This document shows, piece by piece, positions 34,423 to 42,760 of a stretch of DNA of 49,746 bases. Each line of letters starts with the position of its first letter. Positions within the stretch are counted from its first letter, which is position 1. Below the pieces are notes generated by a model. It had not been told where the DNA came from. It searched no databases and saw only the letters and a list, made by a program, of their open reading frames with translations. Location of the stretch: assembly GCA_003045895.1 (NCBI GenBank), contig PZPC01000038.1:1-49746 (forward strand), given 5' to 3'. The DNA is from Bacteroidota bacterium. GTDB taxonomy: Bacteria > Bacteroidota > Bacteroidia > Chitinophagales > Saprospiraceae. The position numbers were made by a program, and so were the translations under genes.

Positions 34423-34815
34423 ATGAGTTTTTTGAAAGACATGTTTACCCTCGATGTGGTTACCGTTACCGGTAAGTTTGTCATCGCGAAATTAGAAGTA
34501 GAGACTGGTGATGGAAAGTCAGCGCGTAAAATCATTGACTTTGACACCATGTTTGAACGCATCAACGGCATCAAGACCAGTGAAGCCGATTTGCGCATCC
34601 TGGCTGCTTCGCGGATTGAAATAGACCGGGATACGTTCCATTTTGTAAGCGAAAATCTTACCGAGGCAGATACACCGTTGGTGAAAATGCACTTTGAAGC
34701 AGTTTCCGCAGCCACGGAAGGTCGCAGCGCCATTGCGGCCCGCCTGAACGTTATCCGCGGCATAAAAACATCAAAAAAAACCAAGCTACCTAAGTCAGAA
34801 GGAGGAGAGGCATGA
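34423..34815 (+). CDS. Unrecognised small protein, first gene of a two-gene unit
   Basis: This 130-residue soluble protein belongs to no family I recognise. It starts MSFLKDMFTLDVVTVTGKFVI and appears to be alpha/beta with a beta-strand N-terminus, a middle with alternating charged and hydrophobic residues (FDTMFERINGIKTSEADLRI), and a basic, flexible C-terminus (SKKTKLPKSEGGEA). There is no signal peptide. It overlaps the next gene by 4 bp (ATGA), so the two are translated together and probably form a complex. The gap 34219-34422 before it has no clear promoter. Confidence 0.75.
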   Translation: MSFLKDMFTLDVVTVTGKFVIAKLEVETGDGKSARKIIDFDTMFERINGIKTSEADLRILAASRIEIDRDTFHFVSENLTEADTPLVKMHFEAVSAATEGRSAIAARLNVIRGIKTSKKTKLPKSEGGEA

Positions 34816-36680
34816 ATACCTCCGTCGAGCAGTTCCAACGGTGTTGCCGGGCGATCGACGAAACGACTTCCACGGCGGCAGCCTACGAACTAGGTGCGAT
34901 TATTGAAGAGCAGTTGCCGGGTACTTACCAGGTTCCTTACGAAGAACCGCCGCTGGCCGGCAACCCGCTGGAAGCCGCGAAATCCCGACACTACCGGGGA
35001 CTTTGGCACGAGTTGGTGCAACATCTGACGGATCTGGGATACCTGACTACTCATCAGTTTATCACCTATCACGCGTTGAGAAAGGACATCCCGGACGAGC
35101 CCCGCCTACTGGTGCCGGTACTCTTTGCTGTACGCCAGTACCTGGCGGAAGAAGACTGGTCCATGTTGCCCGTGTTTTTTACCGGTGAGCTGGCCAAGTT
35201 GCAACTCCCCCAGATCGAGGAGCACCTTGGGCAGCTGGTTGAGCGGATTGCGGGCTATACCTCTTTTGATGGTTCTATGCTCCCGCCACCGGCGTACCAG
35301 ATCGGTGCGGTCAACTGCTACGGGCGTTCCCTGGCGTTCCGGATGCGCACCCTGTTTACCCTGGATGTCCGCCTGCGGGACATTTATATTTTTGACCGCC
35401 AACAGCTAAAATTCCTCTACAGCTTTCAGAACCTGATCCAGCTCGAGCTGTTTCCCCCTTCGGTTCAGCCGGAGGAGGTCATGGAAATTCCCGCGGTTGG
35501 TTGGCAGCTGCTCTGCCATATCGATCTACTCTACGAACGTTTTCGGGATGCCCGCCCGGAAGGTATCCGAAAAAAGAAGATTATCCTTTTTTATCGGCTT
35601 AAAGCCGGAGCAGCAGCAGACAACTGGCTGGACGATGATGACGATTTTCGGGAGCGCAAAGGTCACCGGCGCCGGATGTCAAATGCCAGCCAGGAATTGG
35701 TCGATACCGGCTACCACGAATTTGGCATTCGGTTGCTACAGGTAAAACTCTGGCAAACGCACTTCTACGTCGGATCGGTGGATGGGAAATGGGGCGAGCT
35801 ATCGCACCAGGCCGTCGTGAGTCTGATGGCGCAAGAGGAAGAAGTTAGCCCCCGGAAACGCAATGGCGAACTCAAACCCCAGGCACGAAAAGACCTGGAA
35901 AATGCTTTTTCGGCGTTCTCCCAGCGTGGAGAAGCCGACGATGGCACTTCTTTTGTGATCGGCTTTGTGGCGATGTTCGAGTTGCTGCAGCAGTACCATG
36001 CGCAACCAGTGGAGACGGCCCGCAGCAAAACCGAACAAGCAGATGAGATGACCCTCCTGCTAAAAAAGCTGCAGGAAGAAGCGGAGGTACCTACCGCCAC
36101 CCTGGACGAGCGCATCCTCAACAGCGAAGACTTTCGGGAACTCTATCCCGATCCAGCGGTCAAACCACTGCGGCGCGTGGCCTTCCCCCGCACCTCCTTT
36201 CTGGCGGGCATCTGGCGAGGGTTCAAACGTATTGCCAACTGGGTGGCCAAGGCGGTAGGCAAGCTCCTGGGCCCCGTCTTCGGTTTCATCAAACTGATTA
36301 CGGGCAAGATCAGGGCCGGTATCCAACAGTTTTTCCGGGGCTTCCGCTATCTGGGTTACTTTCTGCTGGGGCGGCCCATTGTCACCCTGGGTACCCCGAC
36401 GCCGGATACGGATACCATAGATGTGTTCGCCACTAAATTCAGTCTCGATTTCGATGGGATCAACCTCGTCAGTGACCAGGCCCGTCCTGCCGACATCCAG
36501 CGCCACGTCGACCACTTGCAGGACATGAAAAACAGCATGTTCTACTTTATTGATACCACGCTGGAGATGATCAAAATCATTGGCAGGCTCGCTCAACCCG
36601 GCGGCTGGGTCTGGCTGGGCTGGCAAATTGCCCGCCTGGTGGTGGGCGATCTGGTGGGCCTGGTGCAGGGCATGGCTTAA
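34812..36680 (+). CDS. Unrecognised large protein with peptidoglycan-binding-like repeat and membrane-active helices
   Basis: This 622-residue protein has no signal peptide. Residues 1-280 are mixed alpha/beta with no motif known to me. Residues ~305-345 (QVKLWQTHFYVGSVDGKWG, then SHQAVVSLM) resemble a PG_binding_1 unit. Residues ~455-525 form a run of Lys/Arg- and aromatic-rich amphipathic helices (AGIWRGFKRIANWVAKAVGK, LITGKIRAGIQQFFRGFRYL) and 578-620 a hydrophobic pair of helices. Such a layout suggests a protein that inserts in or disrupts membranes, or scaffolds at the inner membrane. Translation is coupled to the 130-residue protein. I cannot assign a function. Confidence 0.75.
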   Translation: MNTSVEQFQRCCRAIDETTSTAAAYELGAIIEEQLPGTYQVPYEEPPLAGNPLEAAKSRHYRGLWHELVQHLTDLGYLTTHQFITYHALRKDIPDEPRLLVPVLFAVRQYLAEEDWSMLPVFFTGELAKLQLPQIEEHLGQLVERIAGYTSFDGSMLPPPAYQIGAVNCYGRSLAFRMRTLFTLDVRLRDIYIFDRQQLKFLYSFQNLIQLELFPPSVQPEEVMEIPAVGWQLLCHIDLLYERFRDARPEGIRKKKIILFYRLKAGAAADNWLDDDDDFRERKGHRRRMSNASQELVDTGYHEFGIRLLQVKLWQTHFYVGSVDGKWGELSHQAVVSLMAQEEEVSPRKRNGELKPQARKDLENAFSAFSQRGEADDGTSFVIGFVAMFELLQQYHAQPVETARSKTEQADEMTLLLKKLQEEAEVPTATLDERILNSEDFRELYPDPAVKPLRRVAFPRTSFLAGIWRGFKRIANWVAKAVGKLLGPVFGFIKLITGKIRAGIQQFFRGFRYLGYFLLGRPIVTLGTPTPDTDTIDVFATKFSLDFDGINLVSDQARPADIQRHVDHLQDMKNSMFYFIDTTLEMIKIIGRLAQPGGWVWLGWQIARLVVGDLVGLVQGMA

Positions 36681-36701
36681 CTGTTGGAAGGCTGCCACCC
36701 T

Positions 36702-36842
36702 TTATTCCTGGATGAATTCCAGGAAATTATCCCGATTAATGCTTTGAAACCGGGCATTAGGATAAGCCGTTTTCCAGGACGCGGGAACTTTCGCTGGCTT
36801 TCCCCCCCACTTAAATTCAAAGGCAGACAATTGGCCGCCTGA
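36702..36842 (-). pseudogene. C-terminal remnant of an AAA ATPase with DUF4143-type end
   Basis: A 46-codon open stretch ending in a stop reads QLSAFEFKWGGKPAKVP, then AYPNARFQSINRDNFLEFI. This is the characteristic end of COG1373 ATPases (YEFKW...P..F...YP.....I...N...FL). No start codon or upstream domains exist; a stop precedes it directly. It is the debris of a deleted gene in the gap 36681-36943, which otherwise holds nothing. Confidence 0.6.
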
Positions 36843-36943
36843 CTAAAATCAAAAATTAGGTTGATGGTCGTCATTTCACAAACCCGCAAAAGGCCACAAC
36901 TTAGTTAAACGTACAACCACCAGGCCGCACCAAAACCAAAACC

Positions 36944-38104
36944 ATGAAAACCTTCACGAAAGCGCAATTTCAGACGTTGGCAAAATTCACCGATGGATTG
37001 TGTGTTTCTTTTTACCTCCCTACCCACCGCGCAGGGCAGGAGGTGTTGGAACACGTAGACCAACTGACCTTGAAAAACCAAATCAAACAGGTTGTAACCA
37101 ACCTGGAACACCGGGGGTTTTCCCCACCAGACATCAACAACTTCCTGGCTGCGTTGCGCGTTTTGACCGATGACGGCTATTTTTGGCGGCACCAGACGGA
37201 AGGGTTGGCTCTCTTCGTGGCCAATGGCCATTTCGCTTATTTCAATCTGCCTTTCGCGGTGGAACCCTACGTTTATATAGCCCACGGCTTTTACTTGAAA
37301 CCGCTGGTGCCACTGCTCGCAAACGACGGCGAATTTTACCTGCTGACCCTGGATCTCCACGAGGTAGCACTGTACCGGGGCAACCAGCAAGGACTGACGC
37401 CTTTACATTTAGATCCGCCGCTACCCCAGCGGCTGGAAAATGTGGTCGGCGAGGATTACCGGCCCAAATTTCTCGGTTACCGCGCGGGGAAGGTAGGCGG
37501 ACACCAGCAAGCTTTCTTTTACGGGCCAGGCGAATGGCAGGCGGATAAAAAGGAAGAAATCCTGCACTTCTTCAAAGCCGTAGACCACGTGATCGTGCCC
37601 GTGCTCAACGAAGATCCCCAGCCCCTGGTGGTAGCGGCTCAAGACTATTTGCTGCCCATCTACCAGGCAGCCAATACGTACCGCCACCTCTTTAACGCGG
37701 GCATTACCGGCAATCCTACGGAGCAACCGCTGGCAGCCTTGCACCAAAAATGTTGGGATCTTCTGGCCGCCCACTTCGCCGAAGAGCAGGAACAGTTGGC
37801 CGAGCAGGTACAAATATTCCGCGACACCCCCCGCACCTCAACCGACATCAAGGAAGTTGTTCCCGCTGCCCTCAATGGCCAGGTCGCCGCTTTGTTCCTC
37901 GACCGGGAGGCGGAAATATGGGGCCGTTATGATCCGAAAAATGCAAAAACCGAGATCCAACCCGAACAGGACATCGCGAATACCTCACTGACCAACCTCG
38001 CTGCTATTCAGGTACTGCTCAACGGTGGCACCGTCTTCCTCACAGATCGGGAAACCCTACCGCTTTCCTACGCGCCGGTCAATGCGCTGTTTCGCTATCC
38101 GTAA
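36944..38104 (+). CDS. baeRF family protein (bacterial eRF1-like domain)
   Basis: This 386-residue cytoplasmic protein has the opening FTDGLCVSFYLPTHRAGQEV, the middle YLLTLDLHEVALYRGNQQGL and the ending GQVAALFLDREAEIWGRYD...VLLNGGTVFLTD. This is the pattern of baeRF proteins, which are distant relatives of release factor eRF1/Pelota and lack the GGQ loop. They are thought to act on stalled or hibernating ribosomes, but the function is unproven. It is upstream of an HtrA protease on the same strand and near PRPP synthetase, a neighbourhood that suggests a stress response. Confidence 0.85.
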   Translation: MKTFTKAQFQTLAKFTDGLCVSFYLPTHRAGQEVLEHVDQLTLKNQIKQVVTNLEHRGFSPPDINNFLAALRVLTDDGYFWRHQTEGLALFVANGHFAYFNLPFAVEPYVYIAHGFYLKPLVPLLANDGEFYLLTLDLHEVALYRGNQQGLTPLHLDPPLPQRLENVVGEDYRPKFLGYRAGKVGGHQQAFFYGPGEWQADKKEEILHFFKAVDHVIVPVLNEDPQPLVVAAQDYLLPIYQAANTYRHLFNAGITGNPTEQPLAALHQKCWDLLAAHFAEEQEQLAEQVQIFRDTPRTSTDIKEVVPAALNGQVAALFLDREAEIWGRYDPKNAKTEIQPEQDIANTSLTNLAAIQVLLNGGTVFLTDRETLPLSYAPVNALFRYP

Positions 38105-38155
38105 ACCGCTAAACCCTAGCATCGACTAATTTATCTGGTCTTAACCCCAAAATAC

Positions 38156-39667
38156 ATGGTAATGAAAAAGTTATTGATCTACCTGTTGGTTGCTTTCGGG
38201 GGCGGGATAATTGCCCTGGGTACCTACAAATTTCTGGAAAACGAAGCCAGTTCGAAAACCAGTGATCTACTGCCTGTTAGCAGTAGGCCGGTGCGCTTTA
38301 TTGCGGCAGGCGATGCGGAAATCCCCTACTTCGATTTCACGCAAGCGGCGGAGCAAACGCTTCCTTCGGTGGTGCATATCCGCTCTTCCCAAAGCGTAGG
38401 ATCACGTGCCAGCAATGACTTTGACTGGGAGCAGATTCCCGAGCCTTTCCGCGATCTTTTCCGAAATCCTGATTTCGGCCCCTTCGACCGTCAGCGGCTA
38501 CCCGAACAGCAACTGCGTATGGGTTCCGGATCGGGCGTAATCATCAGTTCCGACGGTTACGTGGTGACCAACAACCACGTCGTAGCCAATACCGATGAAC
38601 TGACGGTTACCCTGGAGGATCACCGCACCTTCCCGGCTAAGGTGATTGGTACGGATCCGTCTACGGAGGTCGCGCTGATCAAGATCGAAGCCACCGACCT
38701 GCCAGCCATTCCCTTTTTTGATTCCGATGAAATCAAAGTAGGCGCCTGGGTGCTGGCGGTCGGCAACCCCTTCAACCTGGAATCCACCGTGACCGCCGGT
38801 ATTATCAGCGCCAAAAGCCGGAATATCAACATCATGCAGGACCAGACTCCCATTGAGTCTTTTATTCAGACCGACGCAGCCATCAACCCCGGCAATTCCG
38901 GGGGGGCGCTGGTCAACCTGGCGGGTGAACTGGTGGGGATCAATACCGCTATTTCTTCGCCCACCGGCACCTACGCTGGTTACGGCTTTGCCATACCCAG
39001 CAATATTGTCCGCAAAGTAGTGGCGGATTTGCGGGAATTTGGCGTCGTCCAACGCGGATTCCTCGGGGCCGTCATTCGGGGCATCGACGGGGACCTGGCC
39101 CAGGAAAAAGGCCTGGGTACTACCAGGGGCGTCTACGTCGACAGCCTGACGGCTAATTCAGCGGCAGCGGCGGCTGGCATCCTGAAAGGCGACATCATTA
39201 CCGCTGTGGACGACCGGCCCACCGACAATGTGGCCAACGTACTGGAAATGATCGGCCGCCGCCGGCCCGGCGACCGGGTGAAGCTCGCGATCATCCGCAA
39301 GGGCAAGCCACAGGAGATATCGGTCACCCTCAGAAACAGCGCCGGAAATACCAGCGTGGTGAAGAAGGACGACACCACTACCCTGCTGCAAAAGCTGGGG
39401 GCTGACCTCGAGCCCATTGGTTCGGCAGCGGCTAAAAAGTGGTCGATTCCCGGCGGGTTAAAAGTAAAATCACTGCGCAACGGCAAGTTGCGCAACGAAA
39501 CCGACATCCAGGAAGGCTTCATCATTACCCAGGTAAATGGCCAACCGGTGCGGGTGGTCGAGGATTTGGTGAAGATCATGAGCAACCTCAAGGGCGGGGT
39601 GTTGTTGGAAGGAATTTACCCGGATAACCCCCAGCAGGTTTTCTATTACGCCTTCGGGCTGGAATAA
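38156..39667 (+). CDS. HtrA/Deg-type serine protease with two PDZ domains
   Basis: The protein has 503 residues (a second ATG two codons in, at 38162, is equally likely). An N-terminal membrane anchor or signal (residues 5-23) precedes a trypsin-like domain with H141 (VTNNHVV) and S248 (INPGNSGGAL). Where the catalytic Asp normally sits (TDLAxLK), this protein has Glu171 (STEVALIKI). Two PDZ domains follow, the first near LGAVIRGIDGDLAQEKGL and the second at the C-terminus. It should degrade or refold misfolded envelope proteins. The acid substitution needs checking. Confidence 0.93.
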   Translation: MVMKKLLIYLLVAFGGGIIALGTYKFLENEASSKTSDLLPVSSRPVRFIAAGDAEIPYFDFTQAAEQTLPSVVHIRSSQSVGSRASNDFDWEQIPEPFRDLFRNPDFGPFDRQRLPEQQLRMGSGSGVIISSDGYVVTNNHVVANTDELTVTLEDHRTFPAKVIGTDPSTEVALIKIEATDLPAIPFFDSDEIKVGAWVLAVGNPFNLESTVTAGIISAKSRNINIMQDQTPIESFIQTDAAINPGNSGGALVNLAGELVGINTAISSPTGTYAGYGFAIPSNIVRKVVADLREFGVVQRGFLGAVIRGIDGDLAQEKGLGTTRGVYVDSLTANSAAAAAGILKGDIITAVDDRPTDNVANVLEMIGRRRPGDRVKLAIIRKGKPQEISVTLRNSAGNTSVVKKDDTTTLLQKLGADLEPIGSAAAKKWSIPGGLKVKSLRNGKLRNETDIQEGFIITQVNGQPVRVVEDLVKIMSNLKGGVLLEGIYPDNPQQVFYYAFGLE

Positions 39668-39711
39668 GCGATCCTCCGGCCGGGGCAGTCAGCTGTGGTA
39701 GGCCGTAAAAG

Positions 39712-40731
39712 TTAGGAAACCCCGTACCTGATGTTTGCCTGATTGATTTGCGCCTCCTGCAGATACCGCTTTGCCTTGGCCACCCAGCGTGGGTCGTCCT
39801 GGTATTGGGGATCCAGGAGGTGAGCAGCAGCCAGGCGGGCCCTGACCAGCGCCCGGAGCGCTTTGTAAAAATATTTGAGGGTGGCCGGTACGCCGGGGCT
39901 ATTCTGTTCGGCATATCGCTGAAAAAACCGTTCCCCAATCTCCGGCACGCCGAGGAGGTCGCATTCCAGGGCCAGGTAGGAGAGGTCGTCAATGGGGTCG
40001 AGGGTGCGGAGTTCCTGGCTGAACTCCAGGCAGTCGATAAAGTAAGGCGTCGGGCGCAGGCAAACGTGTTGTGGCCGCAGGTCGCCGTGGCCCTGGATGA
40101 TTTTTTTCTCCGCAATACGCTGCCGGAAGAGGTTGGCTTCGTCCGCTAAAACTTGCCGCAGCCCGTGGCAGATGTGGTCTACGAGGGCGGTATCCAATTT
40201 GAACAAAGGCAGGTGAAGTACCTCGCGGGTATGGTCCAATTCGGCCGTCAGTTGGTTCCGCTGCGCGTTATAGCCGACATTTTCCGGCGCAGCCCGCTGG
40301 TAGAAGGTAGCCAGTTTGGTGGCCGCACGGTCTATTTCGGTGGTGGTGAACGTTTGGTTGCGAATAGCGGCGTCCAGCATATTTTCTGCAGGAATCCGCC
40401 TCATCTTCACCAGCCAGTCTACAATTCGGCCGGTTCCGCCCAGTTGCAACTGTCCTTTTTCGTCGACGGTGAGCGCCAGTACCGCCAGGTAGATGGGTTT
40501 GGCCAGCCGGCGGTTCAACCGCAGTTCGGCCCTGCTGTTGGCCTGTCGCCGGGCGAGGGTGCTGTAATCGTGGTGTTGGTGTTTGATCGGCTTTTTCATC
40601 TTATACACAAAACGATCCGTCAGGAAAACCCACGAATGGTGGGTTTCCATTACTTCCACCCCGGCCGGCGGTGGGCTATAGGCCAATGGGCTTTTTAAAA
40701 AAGCGACCTTATCCCGGGTTGCTATCGCCAC
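39712..40731 (-). CDS. Aminoglycoside phosphotransferase-like kinase domain protein (COG2187 N-terminal part)
   Basis: This 339-residue cytoplasmic protein has the kinase-like motifs of COG2187: ETHHSWVFLTDRFVYKMKKP (ATP-binding Lys), IVDWLVKMRRIP, the catalytic loop IQGHGDLRPQHVCL and the metal-binding IDCLEFSQELRTLDPIDDL. In many bacteria this domain is fused to a C-terminal P-loop kinase domain; that part is absent here, so it is the stand-alone form. Substrate unknown. It converges with the HtrA gene and is near the PRPP genes on the same strand. Confidence 0.85.
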   Translation of the reverse strand: MAIATRDKVAFLKSPLAYSPPPAGVEVMETHHSWVFLTDRFVYKMKKPIKHQHHDYSTLARRQANSRAELRLNRRLAKPIYLAVLALTVDEKGQLQLGGTGRIVDWLVKMRRIPAENMLDAAIRNQTFTTTEIDRAATKLATFYQRAAPENVGYNAQRNQLTAELDHTREVLHLPLFKLDTALVDHICHGLRQVLADEANLFRQRIAEKKIIQGHGDLRPQHVCLRPTPYFIDCLEFSQELRTLDPIDDLSYLALECDLLGVPEIGERFFQRYAEQNSPGVPATLKYFYKALRALVRARLAAAHLLDPQYQDDPRWVAKAKRYLQEAQINQANIRYGVS

Positions 40732-40778
40732 GATAATGGGTATTTTAAGGTGAATAGGGGTTGCAGCAATTGCCGCGC

Positions 40779-41801
40779 TTAGTTTTGGTCTTCCAGGATG
40801 ACGGTGGGCAGATCGAATTCCAGGAGTTCGGTCAACGATCCGCTTTGCCAGATTCGGTGGATGGCTTCAGCAAACAAGGGCGACACATCCAGTACGCGCA
40901 CCCGGTCACGCAGAAGATCTTCGGCCAGCCGCAAGGGCCGGATGGTATTGGTAACGACGACCTGTTCGATGGCCGAATCGCGGAGAATGGCGCTGGCTTG
41001 CTCGGTGAACGCCCCGTGCGTGGCGGCAGCGAATACCCGGCGGGCGCCCGCCTGCTGGCAAGCGCTGGCGGCCCGGGCCAGGGTGGTGCCGGAACTGATC
41101 ATATCATCGATGATGACCACGGTTTTGCCCTTCACTTTTCCGTAGATGTGGGTACTGCCGCTGACGACGCCCTCGCTGCGTTGTTTGGCCATCACCGCCA
41201 GGGGGATATCCTGACCGAGCGCTTCGCCGAGGGATTGCCCGAATTGTTCGGCCCGCTTGAGGCCGCCGAAGTCGGGAGAAAGCACGACTACTTTTTCGTC
41301 GGCTATTATTCCGGCAAAATAATGGGCAAATAAGTTTTTGGCCTCCAGGTGTTCACTTTGGCACCGGTAGGCGTTCTGGTAGGCTTGCAAGTTGTGCACG
41401 TCCATGGTCAGGATGCGGTCGGTACCCACGGCTTCCACCAGCGCCGCCAGGTAGCGGGTGGTGACGGGATCCCGGAATTTTGTTTTCCGGTCCTTCCGGG
41501 CGTAACACAAATACGGGGCCACCAAGGTGATTTCGCGGGCGGCGGCGTCCTTCAGGGAGCCGATAAAAAAGAGCAAGCGGCACAATTTGTCGTTGACACT
41601 CATCCCCGGCTCCCCGTAGAGCGACTGGATGACGAAGACCTGCTGGTCGCGGACGTTCACCAGCGACCGGCTTTTGTGTTCGCCGTCGCCGAAATCTCTT
41701 TCTTCGTGTGCCCGTAGCGGCAACTCCAGCGAGGCGGCCACCTGCTCACCAAATTTACGGCTGGTGTTCAGGGCGAATAGGGCAAGCTTTTCAGTAATCA
41801 T
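40779..41801 (-). CDS. prs: Ribose-phosphate pyrophosphokinase (PRPP synthetase)
   Basis: This 340-residue enzyme makes PRPP from ribose 5-phosphate and ATP. Recognisable are ERDFGDGEHKSRSLVNVRDQQVFVIQSLYGEP, the ATP-binding YLCYARKDRKTKFRDPVTTRYLAALVEAVG region, and the PRPP loop VVIIDDMISSGTTLARAA. It is slightly longer than the usual 310-320 residues and its sequence departs from the housekeeping type, so it may be a second, specialised enzyme. It lies 42 bp after a phosphoribosyltransferase on the same strand; together they could make and use PRPP. The symbol prs refers to the reaction. Confidence 0.85.
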   Translation of the reverse strand: MITEKLALFALNTSRKFGEQVAASLELPLRAHEERDFGDGEHKSRSLVNVRDQQVFVIQSLYGEPGMSVNDKLCRLLFFIGSLKDAAAREITLVAPYLCYARKDRKTKFRDPVTTRYLAALVEAVGTDRILTMDVHNLQAYQNAYRCQSEHLEAKNLFAHYFAGIIADEKVVVLSPDFGGLKRAEQFGQSLGEALGQDIPLAVMAKQRSEGVVSGSTHIYGKVKGKTVVIIDDMISSGTTLARAASACQQAGARRVFAAATHGAFTEQASAILRDSAIEQVVVTNTIRPLRLAEDLLRDRVRVLDVSPLFAEAIHRIWQSGSLTELLEFDLPTVILEDQN

Positions 41802-41843
41802 AAGGGCTTAATTTATCGGACAGGAACTGCTCCTGGTCTCCTG

Positions 41844-42485
41844 TTAATCATTGGCGGCGGCAGCCTGCTCCAGCAAGGCGCTGACCACCTGGTCTTCCAC
41901 CGGAGAAAAATCTTCGTAGAAGGAACCGATGGCCATCAAATGTACTGGCGTGAGCAGACAGACGAGCCCAGCGGTCATTTTCTTAAGCTTTTTGGCTACG
42001 GCGGCGGCGGCTACCGGAATAGCCACGATGATCTTTTTCACCTGCCCTTCCTGGCGGAGGGCTTCGATGGCGCCGAACAAGGTATTACCCGTTGCGGCAC
42101 CGTCGTCGACCAGGATGACGGTCTTGCCAGTGAGGGGCAGCGGGGCGCGGGTGCCGTAGTACTGGGCGTACCGGTCTTGCAACTGCTGCCGGATACGGGC
42201 CACTTCCCGGGCAAGGTAAGCGGGGTCGACTTCTGCGGCCGGGCCGTTCAGGTTGGTTCCCGTGAGGGTCACCGAGCCGATGGCAAATTCGGGGTTGCCG
42301 GGGTAGCCAATCTTCTTGGCGAGGAATACATCGAGGGGCAACTGGAGGCAACTGGCGAGTTCAAACCCAATGGACACCCCACCCCGGGGCAATGCCAGGA
42401 TGATGCCATCGACAATTTCCTGCTTTTTCAGATGTGGGCAAAGCAACTTGCCCGCAGTGCTCCGGTCTTTGAATTTCGCGTACAT
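41844..42485 (-). CDS. Phosphoribosyltransferase family protein
   Basis: This 213-residue type I PRTase fold protein has the PRPP loop VILVDDGAATGNTLFGAI and the N-terminal GIILALPRGGVSIGFELASCLQ, typical of the free-standing PRTases found next to stress genes (often with Hsp20, erythromycin esterase or dienelactone-hydrolase genes). The nucleobase or other acceptor is unknown. It is the first gene before the PRPP synthetase. The 270-bp region upstream holds a short MKIQF gene. Confidence 0.87.
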   Translation of the reverse strand: MYAKFKDRSTAGKLLCPHLKKQEIVDGIILALPRGGVSIGFELASCLQLPLDVFLAKKIGYPGNPEFAIGSVTLTGTNLNGPAAEVDPAYLAREVARIRQQLQDRYAQYYGTRAPLPLTGKTVILVDDGAATGNTLFGAIEALRQEGQVKKIIVAIPVAAAAVAKKLKKMTAGLVCLLTPVHLMAIGSFYEDFSPVEDQVVSALLEQAAAAND

Positions 42486-42636
42486 TCATTTGGTTTTAAG
42501 TGAACAGCTACCCGGTAAAGCGCTTAAAAGCAACTACTATATCCCTTAAAATTCGTTGGTTTTTTGTGATTTCCCCGATGATTAAAATCAGAGGAGGGGG
42601 TGATTTTGCACAGGGGGGGGGGCTCGTGGCGGTGGT

Positions 42637-42735
42637 TCATTTATTGATCTTCTCCCAATTGTTAGGACAGAAAACCGTCTCGTAATACAACTCCCAACCC
42701 GCAGCGAGTAGCGCGAAGACGAATTGGATTTTCAT
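42637..42735 (-). CDS. Short MKIQF peptide gene, copy 1 (32 residues)
   Basis: ATG at 42735 opens a 32-residue frame MKIQFVFALLAAGWELYYET followed by VFCPNNWEKINK. The start and about 14 bases upstream (CCCGTGAAGCCATTCCA) match those at 49729 (MKIQFAFVLLLAVYHEQ). The hydrophobic N-terminus could be a membrane segment or signal. It may be a tiny gene or the 5' end of a repeated, truncated gene. A run of ten G residues follows the stop (42613-42622). Confidence 0.35.
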   Translation of the reverse strand: MKIQFVFALLAAGWELYYETVFCPNNWEKINK

Positions 42736-42760
42736 TGGAATGGCTTCACGGGTTCGATAA

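Noticed and set aside
42613-42622. Run of ten G residues as a phase-variation tract
   Set aside because: It lies after the stop of the short MKIQF frame and outside any clear gene or promoter, so slippage would have no obvious effect.
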